DNA of 8,426 nt from Microthrixaceae bacterium. GTDB lineage: Bacteria; Actinomycetota; Acidimicrobiia; Acidimicrobiales; Acidimicrobilacustridaceae. Under the pieces are notes generated by a model that saw nothing but the letters and a program-made list of their open reading frames with translations, ran no database searches and was not told the origin of the DNA. Position 1 is the first letter of the stretch. The number at the start of each line of letters is the position of its first letter. Positions 1 through 5,690 of this stretch are shown here, piece after piece. Position numbers and translations under genes: made by a program. Where the stretch lies: contig JAHFUU010000079.1 in NCBI GenBank assembly GCA_023264915.1, forward strand, positions 1 to 8,426. The letters are read 5' to 3'.

Positions 1-733
1 CGGCCGAATCTTCGGTAGAGGAGCCTTCGGCCTCGATTGAAGGAAACTCCCAATACTGGCGGATCACCGGCTCCGCGTCGGCCTGCGGACTCCACGAAAG
101 GTAGCTCGCTGGGGGGAGCTTCATCACGCCTTCCAGAATCGACAGCGGGGCTGGGACATATCCGAGCCGAAAGAAAGACTGCAGAGCACGGTTGCTGATC
201 TGATGGTTCATGCCTGGAAGGAAGCGGAGCGCCCGAAGCTCCGATGCGAAAACGAGGTGACCCCTCACCCATCCCCAATACAAGGGCTTCTCGCCGATGC
301 GGTCGCGGGCCAGAACCAACTCGTTCTGCTGTCGATCCCACAGCCCAAATGCGAACATCCCGACGCTGCGGCGCAATGCCGTTTGGATGCCCCATTCTTC
401 GATGGCGTAGAGCAACACCTCCGTGTCCGAGGCGCCGGCAAAGCGAACGTCGTGAAGCTCGGAGCGAAGCCGATTGTAGTTGTAGATCTCACCGTTGAAG
501 GTCAGGACATAACGACCGCTGCGCGACTCCATTGGCTGGGCCCCGGCCTTGCTCAGGTCGAGAACAGCCAGGCGCCGATGCCCAAATGCGACACCGGCAG
601 CGGCGTCGATCCACACGCCCGAAGCATCCGGCCCACGGTGGCGAAGCTGCCGGGTCATCCAGCCGGCAACCCGAGCGAGATCGTCGTCCTTTGTCGAGCG
701 CGATCGATCAACTATCCCAGCTACACCACACAT
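1..733 (-). CDS. AsnB-type glutamine amidotransferase, N-terminal part (cut by the left edge)
   Basis: The reverse strand from 733 encodes 244 residues with no stop before the edge. It opens with MCGVAGIVD, the start of a class II (Ntn) glutaminase domain. Cys2 would become the N-terminal nucleophile after Met removal. Family glutamine-site residues are present: Arg54 in GHRRLAVLDL, Asn80-Gly81-Glu82 in FNGEIYN, and Asp103 in SDTEV. ARDRIGEKPL (about 142-151) and FASELRAL (about 162-169) follow. The start is certain because an in-frame TAG lies four codons upstream and Cys2 must be second. The ATP-dependent synthetase half lies outside the window, so the acceptor (aspartate, a sugar acid or another carboxylate) is unknown. 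The segment between NRLRSEL and SDTEV looks a few residues shorter than usual. It follows the GT4 gene on the same strand, 227 bases away. Polysaccharide clusters often carry such enzymes. Family call sure; substrate open. Confidence 0.93.
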   Translation of the reverse strand, partial: MCGVAGIVDRSRSTKDDDLARVAGWMTRQLRHRGPDASGVWIDAAAGVAFGHRRLAVLDLSKAGAQPMESRSGRYVLTFNGEIYNYNRLRSELHDVRFAGASDTEVLLYAIEEWGIQTALRRSVGMFAFGLWDRQQNELVLARDRIGEKPLYWGWVRGHLVFASELRALRFLPGMNHQISNRALQSFFRLGYVPAPLSILEGVMKLPPASYLSWSPQADAEPVIRQYWEFPSIEAEGSSTEDSA

Positions 734-909
734 GGAGTTGACCTATGCAACACACGACAGACCTTCCTGGAGCCGCCCCTATCCCCGAACAGCGAGTCGC
801 TTGAGGCGATGTACGTGCGGCACTGCGAGCGATAACCATGCGCCGGGTGGCGTTCGGCTCCGTTCCCAGGGGGCCAGCCTACCCTGAGCGAGGGCTCATG
901 AGCAGGCGT

Positions 910-931
910 ACCAACCGCCGAGTCGGCTGGT
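910..931 (-). terminator. Hairpin 30 bases past the GT4 stop; possible terminator
   Basis: Bases 910-917 (ACCAACCG) pair with 924-931 (CGGCTGGT) around a 6-base loop. In the minus-strand RNA all 8 pairs form, one of them a G-U wobble. In the plus-strand RNA the same position is an A-C mismatch, so the structure favours the minus strand. It lies just after the TGA of the GT4 gene and before the AsnB-type gene. There is no T-tract, so it may be a weak or Rho-assisted terminator, or only an mRNA 3' structure. Confidence 0.35.
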
Positions 932-960
932 CTTCTGGGACCGCCTCTTGTGTGCGGATG

Positions 961-2055
961 TCAGATGCGGGACTCTACCCAGCCAGCACGCCTGTAGGCT
1001 TCGCGAGTCAGGCGGGCAAGATCCCCAGCACCTGAGGCCTTCTCGACCAATGAACGAGCGGCCATCCCGCATCGGTGCGCAAGCTCTGCGTCACGAGCCA
1101 GACCGCCGATCGCCTTCGCGATAGCACCCGGCTCAGCAGCCACGCGGAGACCTGTCTTTCCGTCAGTGACAAACGAGCCAGCGTCACCGGCATCGGTCGT
1201 TATCACCGGCCGCCCAGCAGCCATCGCCTCCAGGACCACGTTCGGGCAGCCCTCATGCTCGCTTGTCAGCACAAGCGCGCTACTTCGCGACATCAACTCA
1301 GCGATGTCGAGGCGCTCCCCGAGGAACTCAACCCATTCCTCGATGCCCCTGTCAGCGACGCGACCTACAAGTTGTCGTTGCAAAGGTCCTCCCCCTGCGA
1401 TCAACACGCGAACAGGGGATCCCTCTTCCACAAGGATCGAGGCGGCGTCAATGAGCCGATCCCAGCGCTTCTCCGGCGCCAAGCGACCTACACCGAGAAC
1501 AAGCGGGGGGTGGTCCGGCTTCCGGGACAGATCCACTGAATCGAGGTCGACGGCATTTGGCACAACCACGACGTTGCGAGGCCCCCAGAAGCCGGCCGAC
1601 TCGGAGTTACGCGCACCCTGATCGTTGTTGGCTATGAGCATAGCTGGGAGTCTCCCGCTCAGGCGCCCCAGCACAGCGCTCGTGTTCGCTCGTTCAAAGT
1701 GATAGTCGTTCCGGATGGACCCGACAACCTTGGTACGTAATCCCATGCACGCGAAGGCAACAGGCGCGTTCAAGTAGAACGAGTAGCTGTGGACCAAGCT
1801 CGGAGCGAGTCGCCTCACAAGTCGCCTCAAATGAAGAACCTTGACAGCCCCCGACGAGCCTCGAGGCATTCCGATTACTGATACCCCCAAGCGTTCGATC
1901 TCTCTCGCCCAGCGAGCGTCAACATCGTGATTCCAGACCACGACCACACACCCGAAGTCATCCTCAGTCTGGGCCCTGCAAAGAAGTGCCAGCTGGCGCT
2001 CGAGGCCACCCGTCCCAAGCTGTGGCGCGACATAGAGGAAGTCAACCCCACTCAA
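961..2055 (-). CDS. Glycosyltransferase family 4 (GT-B fold)
   Basis: A 364-residue retaining GT-B glycosyltransferase that would transfer a sugar from a nucleotide-sugar donor to a growing glycan at the cytoplasmic face. The N-terminal domain opens with FLYVAPQLGTGGLERQL (about 6-22), the acceptor-side glycine-rich loop of GT4 enzymes. The linker PNAVDLD is at about 166-172. The donor-binding domain has GVGRLAPEKRWDRLIDA (188-204) and the EX7E pair Glu268/Glu276 in EGCPNVVLEAMAAG. The length is normal and no membrane segment is evident. The start is TTG at 2055, because the previous in-frame stop is only two codons upstream (TAG-CGG-TTG) and AAGGCGG (2062-2068) sits 6 bases before it. The gene lies 3 bases after, and in the same frame as, the ligase gene, so translation is probably coupled. 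Donor and acceptor sugars cannot be inferred. Family assignment is firm. Confidence 0.93.
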   Translation of the reverse strand: MSGVDFLYVAPQLGTGGLERQLALLCRAQTEDDFGCVVVVWNHDVDARWAREIERLGVSVIGMPRGSSGAVKVLHLRRLVRRLAPSLVHSYSFYLNAPVAFACMGLRTKVVGSIRNDYHFERANTSAVLGRLSGRLPAMLIANNDQGARNSESAGFWGPRNVVVVPNAVDLDSVDLSRKPDHPPLVLGVGRLAPEKRWDRLIDAASILVEEGSPVRVLIAGGGPLQRQLVGRVADRGIEEWVEFLGERLDIAELMSRSSALVLTSEHEGCPNVVLEAMAAGRPVITTDAGDAGSFVTDGKTGLRVAAEPGAIAKAIGGLARDAELAHRCGMAARSLVEKASGAGDLARLTREAYRRAGWVESRI

Positions 2056-2058
2056 CCG

Positions 2059-3411
2059 CTACCGCCTTGTCGAACCTGGACGCCGCGGCGCCGGCCGCAT
2101 CCAAACGCCGTACCCGAGGATAATTCCGAACCCGACGGCGAAGTACTTGTCGTAGATGTTGTGGGCGACCAGGAGAGTGACACTCAAAGCCAAGAAGAGA
2201 GCGGCCAGAGATGGACCGAAAGGGTCTACCTGTCGTCTGGGAGGCAAACATCTTGCAATGCCGATCAGCATCAAGAGAAAGCCAGCAAGTCCCGGCAGCC
2301 CCCATTGAATGGCCGTTTGAAGATAGCCGTTGTGAACGCCATCGACCGAGTCTGAGTAGATGTTGAAGCCATGTTCGATCCCCCATTTCTCCCAGAAGTT
2401 CCCGCTACCGACACCAACAGGCAGATATTCCGGGGCGGTCTGGATGCATAGATCGAGCATCACCGACCGCGATTCGGGTTTCCCTGCCTGGTTCTCCCCA
2501 GAGAAGGTTAGGCGCGGGAGGATGACCGCAGGTACGAGGAGGATAAACGTCGCAATGAGAAACAGGACTCGTACAGCGCGCGACGACAAGCTCGACCTGT
2601 GATACAACAAGGCACCAAGCCCGCCTGCAATTGCCGCAAGAACGGCGCCACGCGAGAAGGACAGGAATGTGGCGAGAAGTAGCAGGCAGAAAGTGCCAAT
2701 CAGAAGCACGCGACCCCGGAAGTCGCCAACAGTGAGGCTGAGCCCGGCAGCGACAGCACAACCCAATGCCATCAAAGTCCCGACGACGTTTATTCCGTTG
2801 GCGGCGAGAACGGTTCCGCTCAGCAGACCGGAACGCGCCTGTGACGACTCGGTGAAGTCCGAAGCTGTGATCGCCTGCGAAGATCCATAGGTCTCAACGG
2901 TCAGCGGTAGCCCCAACACAAGCGCAACCCCGACAATCGCGTAAAGGACGGCCCGAATGGCACGGCGATCCCTGCAAACCGACCCTATGAGGATCATCCC
3001 GAGGACCATCTCAGCGACGCGGACCCACCACGTTATCGATGGCAACGGATGGAAGAACTCGATCGTAAGGGTGACCAGCAAGAAGAGGAAGGCGGGCAGA
3101 GCGCGTCGATGAACTGCGACACGGACCAGACAGGACCCACGGTTGAAGCCGACAATCAACCCGAGCACTGCAAACACCGCGACCGTAACGCCAACCCCAC
3201 CAGCCCCGAAGCGGTCATCGAATGGCAGGAAGACGACCAGGACAACGAGCAGTACCCGTTCAGGCAACGTGGAGGCGGGAATGGGCACGGTGCCTGTCGT
3301 CCCAGGACTTGCAGCCCCTTCCCGGCGCGTGCCGTCACCCGAGGTGCGTTGCGCCGCGCCGACGGGCAACCAGGGAGTGGAACTGCGGGCCGGCCAACCC
3401 CCACCCCGCAT
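2059..3411 (-). CDS. O-antigen ligase / polymerase family membrane protein (Wzy_C-like)
   Basis: A polytopic membrane protein of about 450 residues, likely to ligate or polymerise lipid-linked glycan outside the membrane. After about 50 polar residues rich in Gly, Arg, Pro and Ser come roughly ten hydrophobic segments, starting at RVLLVVLVVFLPF. The fold mark FLSFSRGAVLA lies near residues 249-259. A large hydrophilic loop (about 302-370) contains LPVGVGSGNFWE and VHNGYLQTAIQWG; the His-Asn-Gly-Tyr element is typical of the Wzy_C/WaaL superfamily. The chain ends in a basic RRPGSTRR tail. I chose ATG at 3411 because AAGG (3419-3422) lies 7 bases ahead. An in-frame GTG at 3438 would add 9 residues, but it lacks a ribosome site and abuts a hairpin. 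GT4 follows after 3 bases. Ligase versus polymerase cannot be decided from sequence. Confidence 0.88.
   Translation of the reverse strand: MRGGGWPARSSTPWLPVGAAQRTSGDGTRREGAASPGTTGTVPIPASTLPERVLLVVLVVFLPFDDRFGAGGVGVTVAVFAVLGLIVGFNRGSCLVRVAVHRRALPAFLFLLVTLTIEFFHPLPSITWWVRVAEMVLGMILIGSVCRDRRAIRAVLYAIVGVALVLGLPLTVETYGSSQAITASDFTESSQARSGLLSGTVLAANGINVVGTLMALGCAVAAGLSLTVGDFRGRVLLIGTFCLLLLATFLSFSRGAVLAAIAGGLGALLYHRSSLSSRAVRVLFLIATFILLVPAVILPRLTFSGENQAGKPESRSVMLDLCIQTAPEYLPVGVGSGNFWEKWGIEHGFNIYSDSVDGVHNGYLQTAIQWGLPGLAGFLLMLIGIARCLPPRRQVDPFGPSLAALFLALSVTLLVAHNIYDKYFAVGFGIILGYGVWMRPAPRRPGSTRR
2062..2068 (-). promoter_or_regulatory. Ribosome binding site for the GT4 gene
   Basis: The minus strand reads AAGGCGG here, 6 bases before the TTG at 2055. 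It overlaps the final codons and stop of the ligase gene, which fits translational coupling and supports the unusual TTG start. Confidence 0.55.
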
Positions 3412-3438
3412 CACGTCGCCTTCGAATCGCGGGCTCAC

Positions 3439-3458
3439 TTGCGCTGAGGATAGCGCAA
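3439..3458. repeat. Perfect 7-bp inverted repeat upstream of the ligase gene
   Basis: TTGCGCT (3439-3445) and AGCGCAA (3452-3458) are perfect inverted repeats with a 6-base spacer. They lie in the 138-base gap between the methyltransferase stop (3550) and the ligase ATG (3411), directly against the alternative GTG at 3438. The structure could be an mRNA hairpin in the leader of the ligase cistron or a protein-binding site. There is no T-tract, so it does not look like a classical terminator. It is short enough to be chance. Confidence 0.35.
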
Positions 3459-3549
3459 CCGCTGGGCCCGCGGAGCCGGGCGGTCACCAAGCGGCCTCAT
3501 CGGTCAACGACCCCTTGCGCTTCTCCACCCCAAGGCCCAGATTGGCTGC

Positions 3550-4380
3550 TCACACCGGTGAACGTGCATGGATCAGGACCCCGGGGGAAACCGTCGGGTG
3601 GCCCATGATCGACGAAGTGACGCGTCCGGCCCTGTATGCGACTCGGGCCGCGGAGTCCACTTCGTCCATGAGGTGAACGTCGGTTTCGACTTGGATGTCC
3701 CCGAAACCGAGCAGCCTAAGCAGCCGGCACAGCGAGCGTGGGCTCTGGGAGATCGAGTGGCTCCTCACCGCCCGCCGAAACAGGTCGTCGGAGGTTGGGC
3801 CGTGAAAGCGGCGTAAGACATGCGCCGCCGTCGCGAGCCAGCGCTTGTTCGTCGTTCTGATGATCAAGATGCCGTCCGGCCGCAGGAGACGGCGGACCTC
3901 CTTCAACTCTGTGATCTCAGACGGCAGATACATGACGATGTCAAGAAGGCACACCGCGTCAAACTCACCGACTCCCGCTATCTCCTGGAGCGAACCTGAT
4001 TCGACGACCGACAGGCCGTTATCGGCCACGAACGAAACGCACTCGGGATTGACATCGACGCCCAAACCAGCAAGTCCCCGGGCTTCGAGCTCGCCAAGGA
4101 GCCCGCCAAACGAGCACCCAAAATCAAGTACACGTGATCCCGGCGATAGCTCGTTCGCCAGGCGCCCAGCCACGAACCTGTATGTCTCGGTGCGGACATC
4201 CAAGAACTCCTGCGCATCTTCCCTCCGCCCACACGGCAGCGCGCGAGCGACTGTCACGGCGTCATCCGTCTCGCCCTTTGACAGTGAGCCACATTCTCGA
4301 CATCGGACCCACTCAGCGTCGAGGATCCACCCCAACGCGTGGATCTTCGGACTCCCACATGCAGCACAGGTCTCTAGCAT
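3550..4380 (-). CDS. Class I SAM-dependent methyltransferase with N-terminal zinc ribbon
   Basis: A 276-residue protein predicted to methylate a small molecule or sugar with S-adenosylmethionine. Residues 5-30 hold two CxxC pairs (Cys5/Cys8 and Cys27/Cys30), a probable zinc ribbon. The Rossmann domain shows motif I as VLDFGCSFGGLLGEL (84-98), the acidic SAM-ribose residue in GLGVDVNPE (about Asp109), the motif near LLDIVMYLP (145-153), and VRRLLRPDGILIIRTTN (162-178). A zinc ribbon before a methyltransferase domain is known in sugar C-methyltransferases and related enzymes. This protein is shorter than typical C-methyltransferases of about 400 residues because the extra C-terminal domain is missing. 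It starts 13 bases after the acyltransferase stop, so the two are surely cotranscribed; no clear ribosome site is visible. The basic, less conserved C-terminal third probably binds the acceptor. Fold sure; substrate unknown. Confidence 0.88.
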   Translation of the reverse strand: MLETCAACGSPKIHALGWILDAEWVRCRECGSLSKGETDDAVTVARALPCGRREDAQEFLDVRTETYRFVAGRLANELSPGSRVLDFGCSFGGLLGELEARGLAGLGVDVNPECVSFVADNGLSVVESGSLQEIAGVGEFDAVCLLDIVMYLPSEITELKEVRRLLRPDGILIIRTTNKRWLATAAHVLRRFHGPTSDDLFRRAVRSHSISQSPRSLCRLLRLLGFGDIQVETDVHLMDEVDSAARVAYRAGRVTSSIMGHPTVSPGVLIHARSPV

Positions 4381-4393
4381 GGTCGAGCCACAC

Positions 4394-5377
4394 TCATTCT
4401 GGCACCGCCTTTCGTTCTCCCATCAAGGGATCGGCGGAGGTGGCACTCGACCACTTGGCGGGCCGAGACCGAGCGAGCTGCGCGAGACCCGACATCTTCG
4501 TGAACGTATCAAGCCCGTAGCGGCGCTCGAATCGACTGAGATGAGACAGCGCAGAGAGCACTGGCGGAGTTGCCATGAACAGCTCAGCCCGCCAGGGAAG
4601 CACCACATTGCGCAATACCGGTATGGGCTCAAAGCCCATCTGGGTCTTGAAATGGTCGAGGGCGCGTGCCTTGTCATGCGATGTGGCCAGGCTGCTCAAG
4701 CCGTAGCTCACCGTATTCACTTCCCGATCGCTGAAGTAGTGCTGACACATCGCAAACACCAGAGCTTCGTTGGGACTGGGTGTGAGCTCCTCGGACACCG
4801 ACTTCGCCAGAGGGATCACCGCCGTGTTGCCGGTGACGCGCACAGCGGCCCACGCGTCGATCGAATACTCGTTCCGTGACGCGCACCAGAACTCGGCACC
4901 GCTGAACTCGAGGCGCCACATCCAACCCTGAAAACCGACGGCGGATGGGGGTGCGAGGCCATGCCGAGATGCGGTGTCGGCGGCTGCCTTCAATCCGTGC
5001 AGTCGGACAAAGGCCCCCGTGGTGGGTCGGGCGGCATAGGTGCCCATCGACTTTCGCACCCTGCTCCGACGTTTGGCGCCCATCAGCTCTAGCCCGAACT
5101 TGTCGCCGGCGGCCACGTAGTGAATCGCGTTTGAGGACGAGGTGTCACTTGGCTTTGTAAGGAACTCCGCGCTCCACACGCCCGGTGACCGAAGGAGGGG
5201 CCACAGGCTCCTGACTGGTACTTCGCGGTATTCGTGCAGGGGGAGCCTCACGAGATGGTGACGACGATCGATGATCCAAGCCCAGCCGTTGTCCTTGTCG
5301 AAAGCAGCGGAATTCCCCAGGGCGCGCTGGCGTGCGACCGTCTCGTCAAGATCGCTAAGAAGTTCGGCCGACGTCAA
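4394..5377 (-). CDS. GNAT-fold (FemAB/CelD-like) acyltransferase
   Basis: A 327-residue protein resembling the double-GNAT FemAB / BioF2 / CelD group (Acetyltransf_6), which moves acyl or aminoacyl groups onto amino sugars or peptides. Residues 94-112 have FGLELMGAKRRSRVRKSMG, matching the basic K.RR..RKA element of the group. The C-terminal GNAT half has DAWAAVRVTGNTAVIPL (174-190), NEALVFAMCQHYF (203-215) and NTVSYGLSSL (221-230). These are followed by LDHFKTQMGFEPIPVLRNVV (240-259), a usual ending for these proteins. I place the start at TTG 5377, because AAGGAG lies 5 bases upstream and conserved sequence begins there. The frame stays open to an ATG at 5533, but those 52 extra codons have about 40% G/C at third positions, against about 70% in the first 50 codons after the TTG (hand count). 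The longer 379-residue form remains possible. First gene of the minus-strand run; substrate not deducible. Confidence 0.8.
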   Translation of the reverse strand: MTSAELLSDLDETVARQRALGNSAAFDKDNGWAWIIDRRHHLVRLPLHEYREVPVRSLWPLLRSPGVWSAEFLTKPSDTSSSNAIHYVAAGDKFGLELMGAKRRSRVRKSMGTYAARPTTGAFVRLHGLKAAADTASRHGLAPPSAVGFQGWMWRLEFSGAEFWCASRNEYSIDAWAAVRVTGNTAVIPLAKSVSEELTPSPNEALVFAMCQHYFSDREVNTVSYGLSSLATSHDKARALDHFKTQMGFEPIPVLRNVVLPWRAELFMATPPVLSALSHLSRFERRYGLDTFTKMSGLAQLARSRPAKWSSATSADPLMGERKAVPE

Positions 5378-5382
5378 ACGGT

Positions 5383-5388
5383 CTCCTT
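5383..5388 (-). promoter_or_regulatory. Strong ribosome binding site deciding the acyltransferase start
   Basis: The minus strand reads AAGGAG here, with a 5-base spacer (ACCGT) to TTG at 5377. This is the best Shine-Dalgarno match I noted ahead of a start in the window. The ATG at 5533 has no comparable site. Confidence 0.6.
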
Positions 5389-5445
5389 GAGAATCTCTCC
5401 ACCCAGCTGCGTCACCCGACACTACTGGCCCACCGAGGCGCCGGG

Positions 5446-5473
5446 AGACTACCGGTCGATGTTGTGTGCTCAA
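5446..5473 (-). promoter_or_regulatory. Candidate promoter for the minus-strand operon
   Basis: On the minus strand TTGAGC (5473-5468) and TAGTCT (5451-5446) are spaced by 16 bases. They resemble -35 and -10 boxes (the TTGA half and the TANNNT pattern). Transcription would begin near 5439 and give a leader of about 60 bases before TTG 5377. Matches are partial and such pairs arise by chance, so this is only a candidate. Confidence 0.25.
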
Positions 5474-5562
5474 TGAACGAGAATGGGGGCAGTCTGGTAC
5501 ATCTCCGTCAAGATCAGTGCTCTCATCACGCATCCGATTTCAGGGATCTCACCGACAGGCCA

Positions 5563-5620
5563 TTAGCCTCGATCTTCGGGACGGTACGTTCCAGCCCCCC
5601 ACCCCGAGGATCGAGGTTAG
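5563..5620 (+). repeat. Long hairpin upstream of the asnB-like gene
   Basis: Bases 5563-5580 (TTAGCCTCGATCTTCGGG) pair with 5603-5620 (CCCGAGGATCGAGGTTAG) over all 18 positions in plus-strand RNA: 15 Watson-Crick and 3 G-U pairs, with a 22-base loop (5581-5602). In minus-strand RNA the three positions become A-C mismatches, so the structure favours the plus strand. It ends 70 bases before the GTG of the asnB-like gene. With no T-tract after it and no plus-strand gene in the 5.5 kb before it, a leader-RNA control element or a DNA operator is more likely than a terminator. Confidence 0.5.
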
Positions 5621-5690
5621 GGTCCCCAAGAGCTGACCACTGTCCCTACACCTGGCCGTCACTCGGCGCTTCATGTGAGACAATCCGCCA

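Larger units (their letters stand above)
5378..5690. other. Divergent intergenic region between acyltransferase and asnB-like gene
   Basis: This 313-base region separates the two divergent transcription units if the acyltransferase starts at 5377. It should hold both promoters. It contains a strong ribosome site (5383-5388), a weak minus-strand promoter candidate (5446-5473) and a long hairpin (5563-5620). It is also open in the acyltransferase frame up to 5533. I could not find a convincing plus-strand promoter. The ribosome site ahead of the GTG at 5691 is weak (GAGA about 10 bases upstream). Confidence 0.6.

Noticed and set aside
203..835. A 210-codon plus-strand open frame at the left end
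   Set aside because: It is antisense to the AsnB-type glutaminase domain, whose catalytic motifs are unmistakable. The plus frame shows no recognisable motif.
894..903. GCTCATGAGC, a perfect 10-base palindrome
   Set aside because: It is short, isolated and expected by chance, and has no link to a start or promoter.
3845..4879. A 344-codon open frame on the plus strand opposite the methyltransferase and acyltransferase genes
   Set aside because: It lies antisense to two genes with clear family motifs, its translation is rich in Ser, Arg, Pro and His with no domain, and long antisense frames are common at this GC content.
5679..5684. GACAAT, 6 bases before the GTG of the asnB-like gene, as a -10 box of a leaderless transcript
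   Set aside because: It fits the -10 consensus poorly and no -35 element lies at the right distance.
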